The notes beneath the pieces were generated by a model. The model made no database searches. It was given only the letters and a program-made list of their open reading frames with translations, and was not told where the DNA came from. This document shows, one piece after another, positions 1-9,876 of a stretch of 64,000 bases of DNA (the first letter of the stretch is position 1; each line of letters begins with the position of its first letter). The stretch is taken from the NCBI GenBank assembly GCA_006937955.1, contig SSNP01000038.1, positions 1,557,582 through 1,621,581 of the forward strand, in the 5' to 3' direction. The position numbers and the translations under genes were made by a program. Origin of the DNA: Pachypanchax playfairii (lineage: Eukaryota; Chordata; Actinopteri; Cyprinodontiformes; Aplocheilidae).

Positions 1-48
1 AATGTTGACAGTTGGGTTTCCTCGAGTCGGGAGGCTGTGTGGAGATCG

Positions 49-50
49 TA
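49..50. repeat. TA target-site duplication, left
   Basis: TA directly before the left transposon end, matching TA at 1653-1654. The empty copy at 2380-2381 has a single TA between the same flanks, which proves the duplication came with the insertion. Confidence 0.93.
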
Positions 51-1652
51 CAGTGGGGCAAAAAAGTATTTAGTCAGCCACCAATTGTGTAAGTTCTCCC
101 ACTTAAAAAGATCAGAGAGGCCTGTAATTTTCATCATAGGTATACCTCAACTATGAGAGACAAAATGAGGAAAAAAAATCCAGAAAATCACATTGTCTGA
201 TTTTTAAAGAATTTATTTGCAAATTATGGTGGAAAATAAGTATTTGGTCACCTACAAACAAGTAAGATTTCTGGCTTTCACAGACCTGTAACTTCTTTAA
301 GAGGCTCCTCGGTCCTCCACTCGTTACCTGTATTAATGGCACCTGTGTGAACTTGTTATCAGTATAAAAGACACCTGTCCACAACCTCAAACAGTCACGC
401 TTCAAACTCCACTATGGCCAAGACCAAAGAGCTGTCAAAGGACACCAGAAACAAAATTGTAGACCTTCACCAGGCTGGGAAGACTGAATCTGCAATAGGT
501 AAGCAGCTTGGTGTGAAGAAATCAACTGTGGGAGCAATTATTAGAAAATGGAAGACATACAAGACCACTGATAATCTCCCTCGATCTGGGGCTCCACGCA
601 AGATCTCACCCCGTGGGGTCAAAATGATCACAAGAACGGTGAGCAAAAATCCCAGAACCACATGGAGGGACCTAGTGAATGACCTGCAGAGAGCTGGGAC
701 CAAAGTAACAAAGGCTACCATCAGTAACACACTACGCCGCCAGGGACTCAAATCCTGCAGTGCCAGACGTGTCCCCCTGTTGAAGCCAGGACACGTCCAG
801 GCCCGTCTGCGGTTTGCTAGAGAGCATTTGGATGATCCAGAAGAGGATTGGGAGAACATCATATGGTCAGATGAAACCAAAATAGAACTTTTTGGTAGAA
901 ACTCAACTTGTCGTGTTTGGAGGGGAAAGAATGCTGAGTTGGATCCAAAGAACACCATACCTACTGTAAAGCATGGGGGTGGAAACATCATGCTTTGGGG
1001 CTGTTTTTCTGCAAGGGGACCAGGACGACTGATCCGTGTAAAGGAAAGAATGAATGGGGCCATGTATCGTAAGATTTTGAGTGAAAACCTCCTTCCATCA
1101 GCAAGGGCATTGAAAATGAGACGTGGCTGGGTCTTTCAGCATGACAATGATCCCAAACACACCGCCCGGGCAACGAAGGAGTGGCTTCGTAAGAAGCATT
1201 TCAAGGTCCTGGAGTGGCCTAGCCAGTCTCCAGATCTCAACCCCATAGAAAATCTCTGGAGGGAGTTGAAAGTCCGTGTTGCCCAGCGTCAGCCCCAAAA
1301 CATCACTGCTCTAGAGGAGATCTGCATGGAGGAATGGGCCAAAATACCAGCAACAGTGTGTGAAAACCTTGTGAAGACTTACAGAAAACGTTTGACCTCT
1401 GTCATTGCCAACAAAGGCTATATAACAAAGTATTGAGATTAACTTTTGTTATTGACCAAATACTTATTTTCCACCATAATTTGCAAATAAATTCTTTAAA
1501 AATCAGACAATGTGATTTTCTGGATTTTTTTTCCTCATTTTGTCTCTCATAGTTGAGGTATACCTATGATGAAAATTACAGGCCTCTCTGATCTTTTTAA
1601 GTGGGAGAACTTACACAATTGGTGGCTGACTAAATACTTTTTTGCCCCACTG
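51..1652 (+). mobile_element. Complete Tc1/mariner-type DNA transposon (IR/DR class)
   Basis: A 1602-bp element bounded by CAGTGGGGCA...TGCCCCACTG and by TA on each side (49-50 and 1653-1654), the target duplication expected for Tc1/mariner. The terminal inverted repeats are 51-250 and 1453-1652, 200 bp each, and I find no mismatch between them. Each carries an outer and an inner direct repeat around a shared AAGTATTT core (near 51-75 and 230-250, and the mirror at the other end), the IR/DR layout of Sleeping Beauty-like elements. A single uninterrupted transposase gene lies between them. Identical termini and an intact gene point to a recent insertion. It most likely sits in igfbp4 intron 1, in the orientation opposite to that gene. 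Confidence 0.96.
414..1436 (+). CDS. Tc1-like transposase, apparently intact
   Basis: A 340-residue open frame without introns, the usual length of fish Tc1-like transposases. Residues about 1-110 form the paired-like double helix-turn-helix DNA-binding region, with a basic GAPRKISPRG linker near 59-68. The catalytic part follows: D153 in WSDETK, a glycine-rich box near 187-202 (KHGGGNIMLWGCFS), D244 in QHDNDPKH and E279 in NPIENLW. With 34 residues between D244 and E279 this is the DD34E triad. The start ATG follows a short leader inside the left end, and the stop is just before the right inverted repeat. The enzyme would cut and paste the element at TA sites. No frameshift or early stop is visible. 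Activity is untested, and some non-catalytic residues (for example CRVWRG near 166-171) look unlike what I would expect for the family consensus. Confidence 0.95.
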   Translation: MAKTKELSKDTRNKIVDLHQAGKTESAIGKQLGVKKSTVGAIIRKWKTYKTTDNLPRSGAPRKISPRGVKMITRTVSKNPRTTWRDLVNDLQRAGTKVTKATISNTLRRQGLKSCSARRVPLLKPGHVQARLRFAREHLDDPEEDWENIIWSDETKIELFGRNSTCRVWRGKNAELDPKNTIPTVKHGGGNIMLWGCFSARGPGRLIRVKERMNGAMYRKILSENLLPSARALKMRRGWVFQHDNDPKHTARATKEWLRKKHFKVLEWPSQSPDLNPIENLWRELKVRVAQRQPQNITALEEICMEEWAKIPATVCENLVKTYRKRLTSVIANKGYITKY

Positions 1653-1893
1653 TAAATTAGGTTGACTCCAAAAGGTGATCAGCCTGAGTATCTGATGCTG
1701 TTCCTTGGCAAGAATCCAGGAACTGATTTCAACTCTGCAATATATTCTAAATATTAAAACACAGAGACTTTCTAGGAGATTAAAGTAGTGTCATGAGATA
1801 GTGTCTGTTGTAGCCTTGGAAATCAGTTAAAGGATGTGGACACCAGAAAATTAATTGATTGATCCTTAAGACAGTGATTTATATTGACCTAAA
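1653..1893. repeat. Flank repeat copy 1, right part (filled site)
   Basis: This stretch, together with positions 1-50, is a copy of 2332-2620 interrupted by the transposon. I see no mismatch over the 289 bases. Copy 1 stops exactly at a single N at 1894, which suggests a contig join rather than a biological breakpoint. Confidence 0.9.
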
Positions 1894-2331
1894 NGACAGC
1901 TCATCTACCACAGTAATAATAATAATTATTATTATTATAATTATTATATCTTCTTTTTGTTGTCCATGTTTGATTTGTTTCATCTTTCATATAATAAGTG
2001 ATGTTGTTCACTTTGTATGATTATCTACTTAAATTACCTGAGATCTAAAGGTAAACTCATTTTTAGATTCCAAAGATATTGTATGTCTGAGTTACAGACA
2101 TTAGCGGGCTAAGGTTCACTGTGGCAGCCATCTTTAATTGGGCTGATTCCAATAATTAATTAGTTTCATTTGAGTCTACGCTGTGGGTTTTAGGGTGTTT
2201 AGTTATAAGAAAAACAGGGTTGGCTTCAACAGTTAATGTCAATGTTTAAAGCAAAGCTCACATGCAATATGCTGCATTCAAAGAGTGTGTTTAGGATAAC
2301 TCTCAGCTACAAACACACCAAGTTTTCATTT
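1894..2331. other. Single unresolved base and spacer between the two flank copies
   Basis: Begins with the only isolated N in the window (1894). It contains an (AAT)/(ATT) microsatellite at about 1912-1946 that can fold on itself. No coding potential is seen. Confidence 0.7.
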
Positions 2332-2620
2332 AATGTTGACAGTTGGGTTTCCTCGAGTCGGGAGGCTGTGTGGAGATCGTAAATTAGGTTGACTCCAAAA
2401 GGTGATCAGCCTGAGTATCTGATGCTGTTCCTTGGCAAGAATCCAGGAACTGATTTCAACTCTGCAATATATTCTAAATATTAAAACACAGAGACTTTCT
2501 AGGAGATTAAAGTAGTGTCATGAGATAGTGTCTGTTGTAGCCTTGGAAATCAGTTAAAGGATGTGGACACCAGAAAATTAATTGATTGATCCTTAAGACA
2601 GTGATTTATATTGACCTAAA
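2332..2620. repeat. Flank repeat copy 2 with empty transposon site
   Basis: 289 bp identical by eye to 1-50 plus 1655-1893, with one TA at 2380-2381 where the other copy carries the Tc1 element. Beyond 2620 the sequences differ. It is either a true local duplication made before the insertion or the second haplotype placed in tandem by the assembler. Confidence 0.92.
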
Positions 2621-4392
2621 GTTTTTGTTGCTGCAGTAAATAAAATGAGCTGACAAACAGCTGGAAGGACCAGCCTGAACACCCTAAATCCCTCTCAGTA
2701 AAGATGTCCATCTCTTCTCCCTTTATCATGAGTCCTCTTGGTTTTTAAAACCCTCTTCTATTTTTATCTTGCATGTTCACTGTTGCTAGGAGTGGGGCAT
2801 GTTTTCAGGAGATGCACCCCCATGTTTAATAATGCATTAGTGCGGTGAATGCGCCACAAAGGAAATCTACTGCTTGAGACTGGAGTTGCTTTTTCTCTTC
2901 TCCCCTTTTTTTGATGGTTTTTCCTCTGACACGGAACGGAGCTGCTGCCCAGTAGAAGTGATTTACAGGGAGATTTACTGGCTAAAGCTTTACTGTTTGT
3001 TATGACAGACTCCAGGCGAAAGAGGGAGTGTGGATGCAAACAGAACCCGGCGATCCGATTACAGAACCCCCCCCAAAAAAAAAAGAAAGAAAAACTTATG
3101 AAGTTTACAAAAGGTTTTAAAAACGGGACTCCCCTCATCTCTCTGTGGTCCAGATTCAGGGTCTGTTAGGCACAAAGTGCAGCAGTAACTCTCAGGTGCT
3201 GATGGATGCAACCAGTACTAACCTACATCATGGTTTGCTTTCTAACAAGCTCAAAAATCAGCTTCCCTCTCCTCTCTGATTCCATGGAGTCACGCTAACC
3301 TACACTGGCCCTGCACAGAGAGAGCAGAAGGCTCTAATTTCAGCTCTGGCAGTGAGGGTGCCGATGAGCTCATCCTCATCCTCCTCCGAGCTTGTTAGGG
3401 CTCTGAGGAGGTGGGGTGCAGCGGGTTTAGAGGGAACAGATGCTGCAGTGAAGGTGCCCATCCTGGGAGTTTATAATTGACTGAGGTTGATCCATTTCTT
3501 TGGGGTTCTGAGAGACCTTACGATAAACAGTAGCTGTCTGTGAGTCTGGGCTCATTGAGGAAATCAACACCACTCCCTTTTACAAGACAAACTGTAGATT
3601 TCATCAGTAAAACAAAACCAAAAAGTTTAGAGCTGCAGATTGGAGCTGTTGATAAGACATCAGCCTTCTTACTGTGCAACAGTGGAAACAGACTTTGTTC
3701 TTTGGAGGACGATTATCATAATAGAAAAGGGTAAAAAATAAAAGAGGTCCAGAAGAGTGTGATAGAGACATCAGAAGAAGAAGTGTGAGAAATCTGCAGC
3801 AGCAGGAGGAACAGCAGGAGGAGGAGGAGGGGGAGGAAGGGGGAGTATCCATGAAAGAGCACCAAGTGAATTACTGATTGCAGAGAGCACTAATAGCCCC
3901 AGACTGGCCACGATCCATTACAGTCACTTCATACAGCAGCTTTTATTGCCTCCTCCCATTACAGATGCACAGATTCATGTTTGCAGCACCACAGTGCACA
4001 TCACTGCCGAAGATGCACAGCTTCCCTGCAGGAGCTCACTTTTCTCCTCTGCACATCTCCTTCAGTGAATCAGGTTTAGCTTAACTTCATGCTCATGCTG
4101 CCTGCTGCAGTTATCAGCAGGGTACTCACTTAATATTAAGCCTGCACTGCACTGCACAGGCCCCCTTCACAGTAACACAGCAGGACTGTGTGTGCTTGAT
4201 TAACCGGAGCTGGTGTGTGTGCTGCTCTGCTTCACAGCTTAGCTGAGATTAGTGTGAACAGACAGGACATTGTCTCAGCTGCTCCGGAGCTCAGGTAAGG
4301 ACGGGGCAGCAAAGACGACAACCTGGTCAAGTGTGACTGACAGCAGCTGAGAGGATGAAGAACCTCCTCATCATTTTTTCATGCACACTTAC
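2621..4392. other. Non-coding, inferred igfbp4 intron 1
   Basis: No exon resembling the thyroglobulin-type half of an IGFBP is found on the minus strand here. The region has a poly-C/poly-A run near 3068-3084 and a purine-rich AGG/AGGA tract near 3768-3850. It is assigned to intron 1 of igfbp4 only because the exon 1 donor faces it and the downstream exons are absent from the window. Confidence 0.6.
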
Positions 4393-4744
4393 CTGAGTTG
4401 TCCTCCACCTCTCTCTCATCTGTGCAGATGCCCTGACCGTGCATCAGGGAGTGCAGCGGTCTCTCCACGCCACGCGGCGGGTAGCAGCGGAGGCCCGTTC
4501 CACATCGAGGGGAGTACACTCCACAGTGTGCCCCTTTAGGCAGGGCGCAGGTGGGGCAGCAGCCGCAGCCAGGCTCGCGAACCGTCTCCTCACAGCCATC
4601 TGGCAGACGGCAGCTGGCCAGCTTCTCCTCCGAGCACACAGGGCAGCGGATGGCCTGGTCAGACCAGCACAGTGCTGCCAGTGACAGGGCACCGAATATC
4701 CAAAGGCCCCAGTAGGATGGAGCCACGCCACGTCCTCGCACCAT
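4393..4744 (-). CDS. igfbp4: Insulin-like growth factor-binding protein 4, first coding exon (partial gene)
   Basis: The exon encodes 117 residues plus one base (phase 1). It starts at the ATG at 4744 and ends at a good donor (CTCAG|gtaagt). Residues 1 to about 28 are a signal peptide with a hydrophobic WGLWIFGALSLAALCW core. The mature part has the 12 cysteines of the IGFBP N-terminal domain, including the family signature GCGCCPTCA, then CGVYSPRCGTGLRCYPPRG and LMHGQGIC. The REPGCGCC, RCYPPRGVE and LHSLMHGQG stretches resemble IGFBP4 most closely among the six classical IGFBPs, and the neighbouring 17q12-q21 genes agree. The secreted protein binds IGF-I and IGF-II and restrains their access to the receptor. 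The linker and C-terminal thyroglobulin type-1 domain must lie left of the window. Igfbp assignment is firm; the number 4 is likely. Confidence 0.9.
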
Positions 4745-7700
4745 GACCGCTCCAGCACCTGCACGCGATCCTTTGCCCTCGTCAATGATCCCCCTTAGTT
4801 TACCTCTTCCTCTGTGAGAGCTGAGCAGCTTTTGATCACTTTCTACTTCAAACAGCAGATTTTAGACAAACAACGGAGGTTTGAGAGGAACGCTTTGTCC
4901 AGGAGAGTCTTTGATATTTTCAGCTGGTTAGTGTTTCAACTGCAGAGATACAATGCCTCTGCTGTTTTGCCTCTTTGTTCTTATGTTTCAATTTCACAGC
5001 ACAGAAATTGGAGCCTGCTCTTGATATACTTAGCTGGCAAACGTAGTTGTGATGGAAACTAGGTTTTAGTTGAGGTGGAATGAACAGGAAGGATACGCAG
5101 CATTTCGTTCAGGTGAGCCTCGCCTGCCCTCTGCTGAATCACCCAAAAATATCTGGTCAACAAGTGTCCAAATGCAAAGCAGGTCATCAAAAAGGCAGCG
5201 GTTTGAGTAAGAGCTGCTGTTTCTTCCTCTTGCTGGTGAGCAGTGCAAAAGGCTGTCTTCTGAGAACACGAGCAGCTCTGCTTGGACTTTATACTGGTCC
5301 ATGGACACGCCTCTCTGTACAGGCGCAGCGGAGAAAAGCCAGGCTGAAGCTCTCTCCTCTGTCTCCCTCTGTCTCTCCAAAGCTTTCTCACACTCAGACT
5401 CACAAACTTACACACACTTCCCCTTCGTTTGTCCTCATTCAGTCCTGATTCAACTGAGAAAAAAAAGCTGAATCTCTTTCCCACTTGCTCACACTCACTA
5501 TTCACCCATTTCTTTATCCACTCTCAGATCTGGTTTATTGTATATGATCATCAATGTCATGTATTGATTTATGTTGTGTCAGATTGAACATTTGGGGTCA
5601 TAAGGAACAGAAACAGAATCAGTCTCCACTTTAATCAACCCCAAATGTAGAAAATCCACATTTCTACCTCAATGCTGATTATTCAAACACCAAAACAACC
5701 TCTGCTCCCTGAACAAGGTCTCGGTGTGTGTTTGCATGCATCCAGTAGTTATTCCCTCTAAAACACACACACCACACACCTCATTATGTCAGCTCCCAGA
5801 TCTCTCTGTCTGTCTTTTGCTGCTAACTGAAGTGGGCAGCTATAAAAGGCCAATGGACACTCTTACACCCCCCCTCAACTGCTGCCCTGCCCCCACCAGT
5901 CCTAAAAAAGCCTCCCCCGAAGTGGGATTGTAAGATTATGTTTTAACAACTCTGCACAGCAGGGACAGTTTATCATTGGTGTGTGTTTCTGATCAGGACA
6001 GGCTCTGTACTTTGTTCTTGTTTGCCCGTGTGAGCAGATATGCCCTCCACCCAGCTTTTAATGGCTTTTATTGGTCGACGTCTTTTTTTTTTTTTTCTGT
6101 GTTCCTTTGCTTTCATTTTGCCATGGAAACCCAGCATGCATTGTAATGCTTTTGTGAGTGCTTTCAGGGTTTTTTTTTTGTTCAGGCTGGTGGCCGGTTG
6201 CCATGGTCGGGCCATGGGCAGCAGCCAGACCTTCACAAGGCTGCGCAGCTCTCAGGTGGGCGCTGCTGATTCACCCCCAGATGTGTTTGTGTTGAGTTAA
6301 TGACGGCAGTGAATACGTGTTTGTTTGCACACGTCATACAACAGAAACAGCTAAACTTATTCTTGTTGAGTCAAAGTTTAAAAGGAAAAACATCTGTTTG
6401 CTTTTCAGTAAACTCCTTTAATGAGATGACTGACTAATAAAAATGAACTGAAACTGTTGGTTGTTAGTGGCCCCATGTTCACGGAGGCCCTGAGGTTTCC
6501 TTATGTGTCATTTTGACTCTTTTTGAGTGGGATGGGTTAACAGCGGTTACTGATGCTGTTTTGTACAACAGCCACTTCAGAAAAAACTGGTTGAATGAAA
6601 GAAAATTCAAAAATAAAAATCCATGACTTCGGCCTTTAATTCCTGACATCGTGATTTGTCTTTGCTGTTTCATTTTTAACGTGCAACACATTCCAAAAGA
6701 ACTGAGACAGTAAAACTTTTATTATCATTCAGATATTTTTATAGACTCCGACACTGAGGAGACGGAGTAACGAAGAGTTTCAGGTCTTACTTTGTTCCAC
6801 TCTTAAGGTCTCTCGCAGCACGCGGGATTGTCCTCATCACGTTTGTGGTTTCTAGAGTTAAGAACGGGTTAGAACTATATGCAGACCGGCCCAGTTGATG
6901 TCCCCTCCTCTTCCTCAGCCAGGCCTTTGTTCTGCCTGTTAAATGTCATTTTACATTGTCTCGTTTTAAAAAAGCACCTACGTCTGTGGGTAAGATGAGA
7001 TCCTGAAGGCAGCAGATGTTGCTATAAAATCCCTGCCGGACTGATCCAAACCTGTACCATCACCGAGCTTTTGGACTTGATGCTGACAACAGTCTGGATG
7101 CTTCCGTTCCTCTTCAGTCCGGCTCACACGGCGTCCATTTTACATTTTATGGCTTCATTTGTTGCCAAGATTAGAAGGAAAACAAGAAGAGAAAGGAAAG
7201 AAGGATGGGGATAATAAAATGGAACAGAGGACCAGATGTGGGCCATGGACACTGAAGTTTATGGTTGGCGCCTTAAAGTTAAAAGAAACCAGAATGAACA
7301 CATCCTTAACTCACACTGTGGTGGATGAACAATGTTCAAGCAAAAATGTGAAATTCTTGTTGGAAAATGATCAATTTTCTTATTTTAAACAAGTCAATAA
7401 CTGTCAGTTAATGTTGTAAGAAAATGTGGTGCAGCAGCAAATGATCACATCGGTAAAAATGTACAAATATTCTGACAAAAATATGAGCAAGAAGTTTGGA
7501 TTTGTGCAGCAAATCCGATCGTTTCCAGAGATAATAAGCGTGTCGTGCTGATGGACGCGGTATAAAGTTTTAAAAAGGTGCTTACTGGTCTCAGAAAGGC
7601 CTCCGTGGTACATGTGGAGCCATTTCACATGAGGATATGAAAGAAATCGGGACACAGAGGAGTTCTGTTTGCTGCTTTTTGTTGCATATGAACTCACAGT

Positions 7701-7869
7701 TAAACTGAGATCTACAAATAGAGAAATGAACTGTTATTTGTTCTGAAATACATTCTGACATTTTGAATGTGTGATTTAGAAATACAGATATAGAAGACTG
7801 TTTCACATCTATGATACAGAAAAAATACTTTGTTTTTCTAGAACTGTTTGTTCCTGTTCAGGGTCTTTG

Positions 7870-8100
7870 GATGAGAGGCGGAGTCACAGCTGGACAGGTC
7901 ACCAGTCCATCACAGGGCCACATATAGACAAACAACTATTCACACACACACGCACAGGTCCAGTTTACAGCTAACAAACATGCATGTTTTTGTTCTGTGG
8001 GAGGAAACCATAGTACCGGACTAAATCTCACACATGCACCAGGAGAACATGTAAAGTCCACGCAGAACGTTTCAGCTGGGATTCGAACCAGTGCTGCACA
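7870..8100 (-). mobile_element. Degraded tRNA-derived SINE, mermaid/V-SINE-like
   Basis: On the minus strand it contains pieces of a SINE widespread in fish: a tRNA-like box (TGGTTCGAATCCCAGC near 8078-8093), then the GGACTTTACATG / CTCCTG / TTTCCTCCCACAG block, and the tail GACTGGTGACCTGTCCAGC / CGCCTCTCATC. Several substitutions and loss of the outer head show an old copy. The family name is from memory of the consensus and was not searched. Confidence 0.65.
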
Positions 8101-9044
8101 ATATTTTCAGATTTCTTGTCATTAAATTATCAATGTGAACAACATCAATATCACAGTGGTACTGTTTGGATCTTAGTATGATGGGCTTTAATATTTTATA
8201 TTTCATATATCCTGGTTTGGTTGTTTCTCGATACCTTACAGACCCAGAATCAGTCCAGATGATGGTGGCCGAGGTGTTAATGTACATGGAGAGTGTCTCT
8301 AGCATCGTGATGACAAAAGTTTCAAATGAGTGACGAAAATGGGGATTAATTGCAGTTGATAAATTCAGGAACTTCTGAATCTTGAATTTTTGAACATTTT
8401 CAAGTAGTTTTCTTAATATTTGGCTTCCAAGCAGCAAAACATTATTGTATATTTTGTATATTTCTAATTAAAAGTTTTTCACGCAGTTTGTCCAATTCTT
8501 TAAAGATCTTCAGAACCAAACAACCCTCATACAGGACCACTTTTAAAATATACAGCACAAAACAGCTGATAGCCTTCCATTAAATTAAATAAAACACAAA
8601 TGAAAAAACTTAAAACAGAGTAAAGTATTATTAAAAAATGACTAAAAATCAGCTAATATGCTTTCGTGCTTTTTTTAGATGTTTCTGGGTGGCAGCGCAT
8701 GTGCTGAGAGGTTTGGGAATTATTTAATATAAAAAGCAGTTCTGTGATTTGGCCACAAGATGGAGTGATAGTTCCTTAAACTGAAATGGGTCAGGGTCAG
8801 TGTGAACCACCTTAAAATGATATCAAACATCTAATCAGTTCTTAGTTTAACTCATAAAGATGTCGAGCTGTAGATTTGACACGTTAAGGCTGATAAAGAG
8901 TTGATGTCAGCTGCTCGGTGTCTCTGTTCTAGTTTCTCTGCTGAATGCACAGTCTTTGTTGCTCCACCTTGTTGAAATGAGTTCCTGTTCCTTTAAGGGA
9001 TGTCTCCAACATTCACCGTAGTCACGTTGCGTATGATCCATATT

Positions 9045-9113
9045 CAGAGAAAGTCCAGCGGTGGAGTGTGGGATACCAGAGCAGTTTTCCTCTGAGTGCT
9101 GAGCCAACAGCAG
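9045..9113 (+). other. Possible 5' non-coding exon of ikzf3
   Basis: The stretch ends in AACAGCAG|gtaaga, a strong donor on the plus strand about 750 bp before the first coding exon, whose own acceptor (TTTCACAG at 9855-9862) shows that an upstream exon must exist. The left limit is arbitrary. No direct evidence supports transcription. Confidence 0.3.
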
Positions 9114-9876
9114 GTAAGATCACTTCATCATTTCTCACACTGACAGTTTAACTTCCAACTCAAACCAAAGCAGAGCTTCAGGGTTCACTGCAACATCAAA
9201 CAGTCAGCCTGTTCTTCTCATTTTCAGCCTCTTGGAAAGTTTCTTCTTCTTTTGTTATATTTTATAAGTGATCTCTGAGTTTTTTAAGATTAAAACTATC
9301 TGTGTAGTTCATGTTCCTTCTGTTCTGTTAATCTGACTCATTCAATCCTTCAGACTCTTCTTTAAATCATTAAACTTAATAAAATGGTTCTAAAGCATCT
9401 TTACCAATGCACATGGTTGATTTTCAGACTGAGGTTGTAAATGTAGGAGTCTCTCTGGCTGTTGGAGTGGAAAGCTTTTTTACATGGTGTACAAACCCAG
9501 CAGGAAATACATGTGCTGTGAACATCACCTCTTTCTCATCAGGCTAAATGTAGAGACAGGGTCGAGCGATCAACCGTGGGCTTTCACCCGATTTTATTTT
9601 TATAAACTTCTTTTTAAACTGTCCAACCAACAGGAACAGTGTGGTTCAAGTGTCGCTTCGATTTCTTTACAAGCTCTTTTGAAACAGAAAACAAGACTTT
9701 TATCAGTACCAAGAAAAGTTATGACATACGTGACATGATGAATGAGTATAATTAAGTTCCACTTTGTTTCTGCGCTGTGAAGATCCTTCAAGCAGGGATC
9801 TGATTTGATATGGTCCAAACAAACTTTTTTAATTAGCTGATTGTTGTCGTTCAATTTCACAGAAACTTTTCTTGAC

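Larger units (their letters stand above)
4745..9862. other. Intergenic region between divergent igfbp4 and ikzf3
   Basis: About 5.1 kb with no supported coding exon. It should contain the igfbp4 5' leader and promoter (reading left) and the ikzf3 promoter and 5' non-coding exon (reading right). A TATAAAG on the minus strand at about 5287-5293 is a weak candidate for the igfbp4 promoter. A CTATAAAAGG on the plus strand near 5838 has no clear partner gene. Apart from a SINE remnant and poly-T runs I see nothing else. Confidence 0.6.

Noticed and set aside
467..1063. 198-codon minus-strand frame in the transposon
   Set aside because: Antisense shadow of the transposase gene; no domain.
4444..4785. 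113-codon minus-strand frame overlapping igfbp4 exon 1
   Set aside because: It has no ATG at its beginning and is a different frame of the cysteine-rich exon.
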